A stretch of 64,000 nt of DNA from Streptomyces sp. SID13031 (lineage in GTDB: Bacteria > Actinomycetota > Actinomycetes > Propionibacteriales > Kribbellaceae). Below the pieces are notes generated by a model. That model searched no databases and had not been told where the DNA came from. It was given only the letters and a program-made list of their open reading frames with translations. Within the stretch, counting starts at the first letter, position 1; each line of letters starts with the position of its first letter. Location: positions 1 to 64,000 of the forward strand of contig NZ_JAAGLV010000021.1 in NCBI RefSeq assembly GCF_010548305.1. The letters are read 5' to 3'. The position numbers were made by a program, and so were the translations under genes. This document shows positions 43,789 through 52,427 of this stretch, piece after piece.

Positions 43789-44706
43789 ATGGACGGATTC
43801 GAAGACAGGGTGCTCGTGACGGGCGCCTCCGGCTTCATCGGGCGGGCCGTGGTTGCCGCCTTGCGGGCGCGGGACCTGCCGGTGACGGCTGTGGACCGGG
43901 AGCCGGCGGATGCCTCGTGGGACGACGGTGTCACCGCTATCACCGGCGACCTGGCCGAGCAGGAGGTTTGCATCGCAGCCTTCGAGACGCGGCCGCGGGC
44001 GGTGGTGCACCTGGCGGCGCTGACCTCGGTACTGCGGTCTGTCGAGGCCCCGATGCGGACCTTCGCCGAGAACGTCACGATCACCCAGGTGCTGCTGGAG
44101 TTGTCGCGTGGCAGTGGTGTGGACAGCTTCGTGATGGCCTCCACGAACGCGGTGGTCGGCGACGTCGGCACCGAGACCATCACCGCCGAGCGCCCGCTGC
44201 GCCCGCTCACGCCGTACGGCGCGACGAAGGCCGCCGGCGAGATGCTGCTCTCGGCGTACTCCGGCAGCTACGGCCTGGCGACGGCGGCGCTGCGCTTCAC
44301 CAACGTCTACGGCCCGGGCATGTCGCACAAGGACAGCTTCGTCCCGCGGATGATGCGCGCGGCCCTGACCGGCACCGGCGTCAAGGTGTACGGCGACGGC
44401 AAGCAGCGCCGCGACCTCGTGTACGTCGACGACGTGGTCGCCGCCGTGCTCCTGGCCCTCGACACCCGGTACGACGGCCGCGCGATCATCGGCTCGGGCA
44501 ACTCGGTCTCCGTGCTCGACCTGGTCGATGCAGTGCGCGCGGTGACGGGCGCCGAAGTACCGGCTGAGCATGTGGAGGCGCCGGCTGGGGAGATGCCGGC
44601 CGTGGTGGTCGACGTGTCCGCCAGCGCGGAGACGCTCGGCTACCGGCCCACGGTGTCGCTGGAGGATGGCTTGGCACGGACGTGGCAGTACTTCCAAGCC
44701 CAGTGA
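43789..44706 (+). CDS. NAD-dependent sugar-nucleotide epimerase (SDR)
   Basis: A 305-residue extended short-chain dehydrogenase of the UDP-glucose 4-epimerase/dTDP-glucose-type group. NAD motif GASGFIG (12-18); active site Thr/Ser region MASTNAVVG and YGATK (Tyr, Lys). FTNVYGPGM and DLVYVDDVVAAV are family marks. Probably makes a nucleotide sugar for the glycosyltransferase encoded next, whose GTG overlaps this stop by 4 bp. Confidence 0.9.
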   Translation: MDGFEDRVLVTGASGFIGRAVVAALRARDLPVTAVDREPADASWDDGVTAITGDLAEQEVCIAAFETRPRAVVHLAALTSVLRSVEAPMRTFAENVTITQVLLELSRGSGVDSFVMASTNAVVGDVGTETITAERPLRPLTPYGATKAAGEMLLSAYSGSYGLATAALRFTNVYGPGMSHKDSFVPRMMRAALTGTGVKVYGDGKQRRDLVYVDDVVAAVLLALDTRYDGRAIIGSGNSVSVLDLVDAVRAVTGAEVPAEHVEAPAGEMPAVVVDVSASAETLGYRPTVSLEDGLARTWQYFQAQ

Positions 44707-46904
44707 GGCGGACCCTCAGGGCGCACTGGTTGCTCGCCATCTTCCTGGTGGCGGGCCTGGTACTGCGTGTGCTGGCGACCGTCGCCTACCGGCCGGCGAT
44801 CATCTACACCGACTCGGTGCAGTACCTGACCAACATGAAGGACCTGAAGCCCGATCAGCTCAACCCGATCGGCTACGACTTCGTTCTCAAGCCACTGGTC
44901 GACATCGGCGGCCTCACCGGTGTGGTGATCGTGCAGCACCTCGCAGGGCTGGCCATCGGGGTCGCCATCTATGCGCTGGCCCGCAGGCTCACCGTCTACA
45001 AGTGGCTGGCCGCTCTGGCGGCCGCGCCGATCCTGCTCGACGCCTACCAGGTGCAGATCGAGCAGAACATCATGGCCGAGACCACCTTCGACGTACTGCT
45101 CGTAGCGGTCCTCTGGACTCTCCTCGGCTGGGGCAAGCCGGGCTGGAAGCGGGCGCTCGCAGTCGGCCTGCTCCTGGGCGCCGCCTTCGTAGTACGCACC
45201 ATCGGCCTGACCCTGATCGTTGCCGCGGTCCTCTACCTCGTGGTGGTCGGCTCCGACTGGCGTCATCACCGCAGCAGGCTCGTACTACGAACCGCTGCCG
45301 CGCTAGCCGGCTTCGCTCTCGTCTCCGGCGCCTACGTCGGCTACATCCACAGCGAGACGGGCAAGTGGGCCATTTCGGGCGCGGACGACACAGTCCTGTA
45401 CGGCCGGACCGCAGTAGTCGCCGACTGTGCCAAGCTGCCGCTCGACGAGGGCACCAAACTGTTCTGCCCGACGGAGCCGCTCGGTCAGCGCCTAGGCGTC
45501 GACTACTACGCGCACAACCACTACGGCGACCCGAACTGGCCGGGGCCGCTGCCACCTGGCACCACCAAGCAGCAGTTGGCGCACGACTTCAGCATGCTGG
45601 TGATCAAGCACCAGCCGTTCGATGTCGCGTGGGCCGCGGTCAAGGACTTCCTGAAGGGTTTCGCGCCGACCAGGACCACTTCGCCGGACGACGTACCGCT
45701 GGATCGGTGGCAGTTCCAGCTGACCTACCCGAACCTCGCCGACCCGAACACGGCCAAGGCGTCGCAGACCTGGGGCGGGACTGCCCCGCACGTCATCCAC
45801 GGTCCGGCCGTCGTACTGCGGGCCTACCAACTCAACGGTGGCTACACGAGCGGCCTGGCTCTTGGGATCGCAGTACTGATCGCACTGGCCGCTGGAGCCG
45901 GGGTTGGTCGAGCCAAGCAGTCCGGTCTCCGCTCTGCTGCGCTACTGCCCGCAACTGCTGGGGTGATCCTCCTGCTGGGGTCCGCAGCCTTCGAGTTCTC
46001 CTGGCGGTATCAGCTGCCAGGCTTGGTGCTCTTCCCGCTGGCAGGAGCGATCGGCTTGCGGGCCGTGCTGGGCAGGGACCAGGCCCGGCCGCCAATGGAG
46101 AGCTATCCGGACCAGACCGATTCCGAGGCGCTCGACGACTTCCGGGCCAGACATGGCGAGCCGGCCTTCGCGCCACTCGTCGTGGTGATTGCCGCCTACA
46201 ACGAAGCGGGCGGTATCGGCCCAGTGCTGGCGAATATGCCCAAGACGTGCGCCGGGCTGCCGGTCGACGTACTGGTCGTCGTCGACGGAGCCGAGGACAA
46301 CACGGCCGAGATCGCCGCAGCGCATGGTGCCTACGTCTGCGTTGCCCCCCGCAACCGTGGCCAAGGTGCTGCGCTCCGACTCGGCTATCACCTTGCTGGG
46401 CAGGGCAGAGCGGAGTACGTCGCCACTACGGACGCGGACGGGCAGTACGACAACGACGAGCTCGATGTGCTGTTGCGGCCGATCCTGGAGGGCAAGGCGG
46501 ACTTCGTCACCGGCTCACGCCGGTTGGGTGAAGAGGACGCGGACAGCCGGCTGCGGTGGCTCGGGGTCCGCGTATTCGCTGCCCTGGCGTCGATCCTGAC
46601 CCGTCGCCACTTGACCGACACGTCGTTCGGGTTCAGGGCGACGCGGGCAGCCCTTGCCTGCAAGGTGACGCTGCGGGAGCCGCAGTACCAGTCGTCGGAA
46701 CTGCTCCTCGGAGTACTGGCCAGTGGCGCTCGCGTAGTCGAGTTGCCGATGACCATGCGTCGCAGGGGAGACGGGACGAGCAAGAAGGGGCCGGGGCTCG
46801 TCTACGGCGCCAACTACGCGCGGGTGATGACCACTACTTGGTGGCGGGAGTACGTACGGGCTTCGAGAAGACGTATCGGTCGAACAGCACGAACTTCAGG
46901 ATGA
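44703..46904 (+). CDS. Fused membrane GT-C-like and GT2 glycosyltransferase
   Basis: About 733 residues. The first 460 or so form a polytopic membrane region (10 or more helices) with an outside loop holding TDSVQYLTNMKD, as in GT-C/dolichol-phosphate-mannose-dependent enzymes. The C-terminal part (about 485-720) is a cytoplasmic GT2 domain (PLVVVIAAYNEAGGIGPVL; TDADGQYD as the DxD region; RRRGDGTSK). The GTG at 44703 overlaps the epimerase stop; GTG 44682 is an alternative. The GT2 part resembles polyprenyl-phosphate sugar transferases, so one polypeptide may make and use a lipid-linked sugar. The 3' end overlaps the convergent GtrA gene by 71 bp. Confidence 0.82.
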   Translation: MRRTLRAHWLLAIFLVAGLVLRVLATVAYRPAIIYTDSVQYLTNMKDLKPDQLNPIGYDFVLKPLVDIGGLTGVVIVQHLAGLAIGVAIYALARRLTVYKWLAALAAAPILLDAYQVQIEQNIMAETTFDVLLVAVLWTLLGWGKPGWKRALAVGLLLGAAFVVRTIGLTLIVAAVLYLVVVGSDWRHHRSRLVLRTAAALAGFALVSGAYVGYIHSETGKWAISGADDTVLYGRTAVVADCAKLPLDEGTKLFCPTEPLGQRLGVDYYAHNHYGDPNWPGPLPPGTTKQQLAHDFSMLVIKHQPFDVAWAAVKDFLKGFAPTRTTSPDDVPLDRWQFQLTYPNLADPNTAKASQTWGGTAPHVIHGPAVVLRAYQLNGGYTSGLALGIAVLIALAAGAGVGRAKQSGLRSAALLPATAGVILLLGSAAFEFSWRYQLPGLVLFPLAGAIGLRAVLGRDQARPPMESYPDQTDSEALDDFRARHGEPAFAPLVVVIAAYNEAGGIGPVLANMPKTCAGLPVDVLVVVDGAEDNTAEIAAAHGAYVCVAPRNRGQGAALRLGYHLAGQGRAEYVATTDADGQYDNDELDVLLRPILEGKADFVTGSRRLGEEDADSRLRWLGVRVFAALASILTRRHLTDTSFGFRATRAALACKVTLREPQYQSSELLLGVLASGARVVELPMTMRRRGDGTSKKGPGLVYGANYARVMTTTWWREYVRASRRRIGRTARTSG

Positions 46905-47286
46905 ACGTCACCGCGTTCGCGGTGAGAAAGACCGCACCGGCCAGGATCGTCCGCCAGGTGTGGGAATCGACCCAGCCGCGGACGAAGTGGTCGCCGGCGC
47001 TGGTGCCGGCGATGACGACCGCCGCGCTGCCCAGCACGATGATTGCGTAGGGCAACAACTCCCGCCGGGCCGAGATCCGGCCCTGCCGGCGCCAGGCCCA
47101 GCGCCGGTTCAGCACATAGTTGGGCACGGCACCGGCCGCGAAGGCGATCACGCTCGCCACGGCGGACGCAGTACCGATCCAGTAGCAGAGCAGGAAGGCG
47201 ACCTCGCTGGTCAGGGTGGCCACCAATGATGACGCTGAGTACTTGACCCAGGTCAGCAGGTTGGCCGGCTTCTTCACCTGGCCCAT
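46834..47286 (-). CDS. GtrA-like membrane protein
   Basis: A 150-residue GtrA/DPMS-associated protein with four membrane helices (about 12-34, 40-58, 78-98, 115-135) and the loop NYVLNRRWAWRRQG, the family signature. GtrA proteins are thought to help move polyprenyl-linked sugars across the membrane, which suits the neighbouring glycosyltransferase. Its last 71 bp lie antisense to the end of that gene. Confidence 0.88.
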   Translation of the reverse strand: MGQVKKPANLLTWVKYSASSLVATLTSEVAFLLCYWIGTASAVASVIAFAAGAVPNYVLNRRWAWRRQGRISARRELLPYAIIVLGSAAVVIAGTSAGDHFVRGWVDSHTWRTILAGAVFLTANAVTFILKFVLFDRYVFSKPVRTPATK

Positions 47287-47425
47287 TCTGCAACGTCTGC
47301 CCCAGTCGTTGCAGGTGCGCGTCGATTCACAGGAAAATACCAGCTAGCGGGCAGGTGTTTCCTCCACCAGCTGGGTACACAGGACAGGACAAAGGCAATT
47401 TCCGGTCCGGAAGGCGGTTCGATCC

Positions 47426-48583
47426 GTGCGTGTTCTCGTGCTGGGTGGTGACGGTTACCTGGGGTGGCCGACAGCACTGCATCTGTCCGACAGCGGACAT
47501 CAGACAGCGGTGCTGGACAACTTCGCGCGGCGTGGTTACGACCGCGAGCTCGGTGTCGACAGTCTGGTCCCGATCGAAGATCTCGATACCCGGGTCGCCG
47601 CCTGGCAGGAGGTCTCCGGGCAGCAGATCACGGCGTACACCGGTGATCTGTGCGACGCCGACTTCGTCTATCGGGTGCTGCGCGAGTTCAAGCCCGAGGC
47701 GATCGTGCACTTCGCCGAGCAGCGCGCCGCGCCGTACTCGATGATCGACCGGCAGCACGCCGTCTACACCCAGCAGAACAACGTGGTCGGCACGCTCAAC
47801 CTGATGTACGCCATCGCCGAGCTCGACCCCGGCATCCACCTGGTCAAGCTGGGCACGATGGGTGAGTACGGGACGCCCAACATCGACATCGAGGAAGGCT
47901 GGCTCGAGATCGAGCACAACGGTCGCAAGGACCGGATGCTCTACCCGAAGAAGCCGGGGTCGTTCTACCACCTGAGCAAGGTGCACGACTCGCACAACCT
48001 GGAGTTCGGCTGCCGGGTCTGGGGCCTGCGCGTCACCGACCTCAACCAGGGTGTGGTCTACGGCCAGCAGACGCCGCAGACCGTGCTGGATCCACGGCTG
48101 GCGACGCGGTTCGACTACGACGCGGTGTTCGGCACTGTGCTCAACCGCTTCGTCATCCAGGCCGTGCTCGGCGAGCCGTTGACCGTCTACGGCACCGGCG
48201 GGCAGACCCGTGGCCTGCTGGACATCCGGGACACGATCGAGTGCATCCGGCTCGCGGTGGAGAACCCGGCGGATGTCGGTGAGTTCCGCGTCTTCAACCA
48301 GATGACGGAGAGCTGCTCGGTCAGCGAGATCGCCCAACAGGTGGCTGAGTGCTTCCCCGGTCCGGTCCAGATCGACCACCTGGAGAACCCGCGGGTCGAG
48401 CAGCCGGAGCACTACTACAACGTCAAGCACACCGGCCTGGTCGGCCTCGGCCTGCGACCGCACCTGCTCTCGGAGACGCTGATCGAGTCGCTGTTCCCGA
48501 TCGTTGCCGAGCACAAGGACCGGGTGAACCTGGACGCGCTGCTCCCGACGGTTCGCTGGCGGGGCGGCCTCAAGTCCGCCTGA
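47426..48583 (+). CDS. sqdB: UDP-sulfoquinovose synthase-like epimerase
   Basis: A 385-residue extended SDR with the specific SQD1/SqdB signatures: GGDGYLGWPTALHLS at the NAD site, LGTMGEYGTPNIDIEEG, SFYHLSKVHDSHN (Tyr, Lys) and RVTDLNQGVVYGQ. In SQD1 the Thr of the TMGEYG stretch and the Tyr/Lys pair are catalytic; all are present. The expected reaction is UDP-glucose plus sulfite to UDP-sulfoquinovose. No SqdX/SqdD-type transferase is adjacent, so the product may feed a sulfoglycan rather than a sulfolipid. GTG start at 47426 after GGAAGG. Confidence 0.85.
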   Translation: MRVLVLGGDGYLGWPTALHLSDSGHQTAVLDNFARRGYDRELGVDSLVPIEDLDTRVAAWQEVSGQQITAYTGDLCDADFVYRVLREFKPEAIVHFAEQRAAPYSMIDRQHAVYTQQNNVVGTLNLMYAIAELDPGIHLVKLGTMGEYGTPNIDIEEGWLEIEHNGRKDRMLYPKKPGSFYHLSKVHDSHNLEFGCRVWGLRVTDLNQGVVYGQQTPQTVLDPRLATRFDYDAVFGTVLNRFVIQAVLGEPLTVYGTGGQTRGLLDIRDTIECIRLAVENPADVGEFRVFNQMTESCSVSEIAQQVAECFPGPVQIDHLENPRVEQPEHYYNVKHTGLVGLGLRPHLLSETLIESLFPIVAEHKDRVNLDALLPTVRWRGGLKSA

Positions 48584-48611
48584 CGGTCCGATCTGACAGT
48601 CCGATCCCCGG

Positions 48612-49496
48612 TCAGGTCGCGTGGACGTACGAGCGGAAACGTCGCGCGGCCGGGCTGGCGGCGTGACCCTGGGGCAGCACGAGATCGAGACGGCGGGTCA
48701 GCTCGATCCCGGCCAACGGGATCAGCCGGATGGCCGCGGCGACTCGTGGTGCCAGGTCGAATCCGGTCGGCGCCAGGGTCACGCCGACGCCCGCCGCGAC
48801 CAGCTCGAGCACCATCGTCCACTCGTTCACCTCGCAGGCGATCCGCCGGCTGAGGCCGGCGGTCCGGAACGCGTCGTCGATCACGGTCCGGATGGCCCAC
48901 TGCGCGGGCGGTTCGACGAAGCGCTCATCGGCCAGCTGCTCGAGCGTGACCGAGTCGGCTTGCGCGAGCGGATGGTCCTTCGCCGCGATCAGCACGATCG
49001 GCTCGGCGGCCAGCGGCACCACCTCCAGACCGGCGACCCGGGCCGTCGGCAACGAGACCAGCGCGCAGTCGAGTCGTCCGTCCAGGACCAGGTCCACCAT
49101 CTGCATCCCCGGCAACTGCTGCACCGAGATGTTCACCCGCGGGTGCGCCAGCGCGAAGGCCGCCAGCCAGGACGAGAACGGCAGCCGATGCCCACTCGTC
49201 TGCAGCGCCCCGATCCGGAGCTGGCCAGCCAGCACTCCGTGCGCGTCCTGCACTGCCTGCTGGGCCGCATCGGCCGCGTCCAGCGTGTGCCGGGCGGCCG
49301 GCAGCAGCGCGGTTCCTTCAGCCGTCAACCGGACCGGCCTCGTACCGCGGACGAACAGCAGCGCGCCGACCTCCTTCTCCAGCGCCCGGATCGAGGTCGA
49401 CAGACCCGACTGGACGATGAGCTCGCGCGCCGCGGCCCGGGTGAAGTTCCGCTCCTCCGCGAGCGCCACGAAATGCCTCAGATGCCGCAGTTCCAT
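48612..49496 (-). CDS. LysR-family transcriptional regulator
   Basis: A 294-residue LysR protein: N-terminal winged HTH (MELRHLRHFVALAEERNFTR onward) and a periplasmic-binding-like effector domain (about 90-290). It is divergent from the MFS gene 60 bp away, the usual arrangement of a LysR regulator with its transport target. Effector unknown. Confidence 0.94.
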   Translation of the reverse strand: MELRHLRHFVALAEERNFTRAAARELIVQSGLSTSIRALEKEVGALLFVRGTRPVRLTAEGTALLPAARHTLDAADAAQQAVQDAHGVLAGQLRIGALQTSGHRLPFSSWLAAFALAHPRVNISVQQLPGMQMVDLVLDGRLDCALVSLPTARVAGLEVVPLAAEPIVLIAAKDHPLAQADSVTLEQLADERFVEPPAQWAIRTVIDDAFRTAGLSRRIACEVNEWTMVLELVAAGVGVTLAPTGFDLAPRVAAAIRLIPLAGIELTRRLDLVLPQGHAASPAARRFRSYVHAT

Positions 49497-49555
49497 CTCC
49501 TCAGTATCTCCGCCGGAGCTGGAAATGATCTGAATCCGACCCAGGAAAGCTGGTA

Positions 49556-50656
49556 GTGCGCGGATCAGGGCGGCCGTTGACTGGAAAGAGACGACATTTC
49601 GCCGTGCTGGTCGTCGGAACGGCCACCAGTTTCCGCTGGCTCGGTCACCTGTCCGACCGGCTGGGCCGCCGCCGGATCATCGTGCCCGCGCTACTGACCG
49701 GGATCCTTGCCGCCATCGTGCTCGCCGCGTGGCCGGCGCTGCCCGGCCTACTCATCGGCCGGGTGCTGACCGGCGTCGCCGTCGGGCTGATGGCCTCGAC
49801 CGCCACCGCCTACCTCGCCGACCTGTACGCCGAGGCGCGCCCGGCCGAGGCTCGGTCGGCCTTCCCGGGCCTGGTCGCGACCGCTGCGAACCTGGGCGGT
49901 CTCGCGCTGGGTCCGCTGGTCGCGGGCGCCTTCGCGCAGTGGCTGCCCGGTCCCTTGCACACGAGCTACCTGGTGTTCGGGGCGTTGATGGCGATCTTCC
50001 TCGGGTTCGTGCTGGCCAGCCCGGAGACCGTCGACACCGAACTGGCGGAGCGGGACCGGCCGGTGCGGTTCGCGGTCAGGCCCGGCCAGCACGCGGTGTT
50101 CGGCGCGGCCGCCGGCGTCGGGTTCTTCGCCTTCGCCCTGATGGGACTCTTCTCGTCGCTCGGCGCGATCATCGTCCGCGGCCAGCTCGGCATCAGCTCG
50201 TACTTCGTCGCCGGGCTGGCGCCGTTCGTTGCGTTCGCGGCCTCGGCAGTCGGGCAGCTCGCCCTCGGCAAGCTCGCGCTGCCCAAGATCCTGGCGATCG
50301 GCACCGCCCTGTTCCCGATCGGCCTGGCGCTCACGGCGGTGTCGCTCTACCACGCCTCGTTCTGGCTGGTGTTCCTCGGAGCAGGGCTGGCAGGCGCCGG
50401 TGCGGGCCTGCTCTTCAAGAGCAGCGTCACCCAAGCCGCCAAAGCCGCCGAACCCGCCTCGCGGGCCGGGGTACTGGCCGCGTTCTTCGTGATCTCGTAC
50501 TTCGGCATGGGCCTGCCGTCGATCGCCTTCAGCCTGTTCATCCGGCATTTCGACCTGAAGCCGACGATGATCGGCTTCGCCATCGTGTTGTCCGTCGGCA
50601 CGCTCGTCGCCGTGCTGGTCCCTCGCCGGAGGTCGCTACAGCTAGCGAGTGCCTGA
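49556..50656 (+). CDS. MFS transporter lacking N-terminal helix 1
   Basis: A 366-residue MFS protein that begins only just before the LGHLSDRLGRRR loop, which normally follows helix 2. Helix 1 and part of helix 2 are absent, and only 60 bp separate it from the LysR gene, so they are not encoded elsewhere nearby. The rest (about ten helices) is intact and open. No ribosome site stands out before GTG 49556. Either the gene has lost its 5' end (decaying) or it is a natural short form. It overlaps the convergent methyltransferase gene by 15 bp. Confidence 0.6.
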   Translation: MRGSGRPLTGKRRHFAVLVVGTATSFRWLGHLSDRLGRRRIIVPALLTGILAAIVLAAWPALPGLLIGRVLTGVAVGLMASTATAYLADLYAEARPAEARSAFPGLVATAANLGGLALGPLVAGAFAQWLPGPLHTSYLVFGALMAIFLGFVLASPETVDTELAERDRPVRFAVRPGQHAVFGAAAGVGFFAFALMGLFSSLGAIIVRGQLGISSYFVAGLAPFVAFAASAVGQLALGKLALPKILAIGTALFPIGLALTAVSLYHASFWLVFLGAGLAGAGAGLLFKSSVTQAAKAAEPASRAGVLAAFFVISYFGMGLPSIAFSLFIRHFDLKPTMIGFAIVLSVGTLVAVLVPRRRSLQLASA

Positions 50657-51322
50657 GACCTGCAGGGTCGGGGCCACTGCGAGGAAGCGACCGCGGCGGC
50701 CCCGGTCCGCTTGCTCGGCGAGCCAGCCGTCGGCATCGGCCCGGGTGATCAGCGCCTTGTCGACCGCGGCCGTCGCGGCTTCGGCCAACTGGTCGGCCAG
50801 CCGCCGATGGTCAGTGACCACCTCGGTGTGGACGACGACCTCGACATCGTGGAAGCCGGCGTCGAGGAGCAGGTCGCGGAATCCACGCGCCGCCCGTGGC
50901 GCCACCGATCTCGACTCGAGACCCAGCTCGACGACATCGGTCAGGTCTGGGTCATCGCTGTGGAGCAAGAGGAATCCGTAGTCCTGGCCGACCAGCACTA
51001 TGCGCCCGGCAGGGCGTAGTACGCGCCGGGCCTCGGTGATGGTGGGACGGGGGTCGGCCAGCAGGTGGAAGAGGCGGGCGGCGTGGTAGCCGTCGACCGA
51101 TTCGTCCTCGAGCGGCAGGTCGTCGGATGGTGCCACGTGAAACACGGCGTCCGGCGTACGGGCTCGCGCGATGGCGATCGCAGCGGGATCTGAGTCCACG
51201 CCGATCGTCTTGAGGTGTGCATCGGTCAGGTCGGCGACCGCAGTCCCGTCGCCACAGCCCACGTCTACGCAGGTGTCACCAGGCGCGAGTCGGAGCGCCT
51301 CGAGAAGCGTTTGTTCACCCAT
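50642..51322 (-). CDS. Class I SAM-dependent methyltransferase
   Basis: A 226-residue methyltransferase with motif I VDVGCGDGTA (19-28), the acidic VDSDP loop and the VLRPAGRIVLVG post-II strand. Substrate unknown; the Methyltransf_11/UbiE-like group acts on small molecules. ATG at 51322. A perfect 20-bp palindrome 16 bp upstream with a TTGACT -35-like start suggests MerR-family activation. Confidence 0.88.
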   Translation of the reverse strand: MGEQTLLEALRLAPGDTCVDVGCGDGTAVADLTDAHLKTIGVDSDPAAIAIARARTPDAVFHVAPSDDLPLEDESVDGYHAARLFHLLADPRPTITEARRVLRPAGRIVLVGQDYGFLLLHSDDPDLTDVVELGLESRSVAPRAARGFRDLLLDAGFHDVEVVVHTEVVTDHRRLADQLAEAATAAVDKALITRADADGWLAEQADRGRRGRFLAVAPTLQVSGTR

Positions 51323-51337
51323 AGGAGCAACGCTCCA

Positions 51338-51357
51338 ACTTCAGGTGCACCTGAAGT
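51338..51357 (-). promoter_or_regulatory. MerR/SoxR-type promoter palindrome
   Basis: ACTTCAGGTGCACCTGAAGT is a perfect 20-bp palindrome. On the minus strand it is preceded by TTG, giving TTGACT as a -35 element that overlaps the palindrome; the palindrome would then fill a long spacer, the layout of MerR-family promoters. It is 16 bp from the methyltransferase ATG. No MerR gene is seen in the window. Confidence 0.65.
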
Positions 51358-51421
51358 CAAGAGCTCGGCGGTCACCTTGGGCGGGGTGACCGCCATCTTC
51401 CCCTTCCTTCCCTTGAGCAGT

Positions 51422-52423
51422 TCAGTCCATCGAAATCTTGTCGAACACCGTGGTGGTGAAGCGGACGTCGACGCCGACCTCGTCGCCGACGGCCGGCGGG
51501 GCCACCGAGGACGGCAGGAAGAGCATGCTCGCCTGCATGTGCGGCGGCTCGGCGAACCAGCGCTGCTTGCCCTCGATCGTGAACGGCGACAACGCCATCC
51601 CGGCGGCGTCCAGACTGCCCTTGGCCATCGCGATCGCGCGCTGCCGGACGGTCGCCGCCGCGGTGGGAGCCTCCAGGCCGACACCATGCGCGGTACCACC
51701 CGAGACGACCAGGATGTGCCCGTCACCGGCGACGCGGCGCTGCCGGTAGCCGACGCGCTCGCCACGGCGGACCGAGTGCACGTCGAGGACCGTCGCGCGC
51801 ACGGTGAAGGCGCCGCGGTCACCGAGCCAGAGGCCGGTCCCCATCCGGAGCAACACGTTCTCGCCGATGTCCGCGAGTTTCTGGGACGGTACGTGCGACA
51901 CCCACAGCGGTCCGTTGCGAACCGCCCGGGCCGCGCGACCGAGCTCCTGAGCCTCCCTGATGTTCGCGGACGTACCGCCCGCGCCCATCGGGAAGTGCAG
52001 CGACCAGCCTTCGAACTTGATCCGGTCCAGTGCGTTCAGCAGCATCGTGTGCCGCAGCTCGCGGGCGCCGATCCCGTGCCGGCGCATCGACGTCTGGACC
52101 TCGATCAGGACCCGGCTGCCGGCCGGGATCGAGACCAGGTCGGCCAGCCGGCTGACCGTGTGGATGACGTTCTTGCCCTGCGGGATCTCCAGGAACGGCC
52201 GCCACGGCGTGAGCACCACGACGTCGTCCTTGAAGTCGGGCGGGACCTCGTTGTACGTCCCGACCGCGACCGTCCGGGCACCGAGGGCGCGCGACTCGGC
52301 CAGCAGCCGGGTGTTGCCGACGCCGTACCCGTTGCCCTTGGCGACCGGGACGATGTCGGGGTTCCACGTGGAACGTAGATGGTCGCGCCATCGATCGGAA
52401 TCGATGTGCAGGATCAGGGGCAT
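51422..52423 (-). CDS. Alanine-racemase-like PLP protein
   Basis: A 333-residue fold-type III PLP protein. The barrel begins near residue 3, with VPVAKGNGYGVG carrying the Schiff-base Lys29, and RMGTGLWLGD and VSGGTAHGVGL later on. Sequence outside the Lys motif is unlike classical Alr; the C-terminal beta domain is short and divergent and the usual catalytic Tyr is not obvious. It begins 4 bp after the FemX gene, so the two form an operon. Racemisation of a cell-wall amino acid is an inference. Confidence 0.75.
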   Translation of the reverse strand: MPLILHIDSDRWRDHLRSTWNPDIVPVAKGNGYGVGNTRLLAESRALGARTVAVGTYNEVPPDFKDDVVVLTPWRPFLEIPQGKNVIHTVSRLADLVSIPAGSRVLIEVQTSMRRHGIGARELRHTMLLNALDRIKFEGWSLHFPMGAGGTSANIREAQELGRAARAVRNGPLWVSHVPSQKLADIGENVLLRMGTGLWLGDRGAFTVRATVLDVHSVRRGERVGYRQRRVAGDGHILVVSGGTAHGVGLEAPTAAATVRQRAIAMAKGSLDAAGMALSPFTIEGKQRWFAEPPHMQASMLFLPSSVAPPAVGDEVGVDVRFTTTVFDKISMD

Positions 52424-52427
52424 GTTG

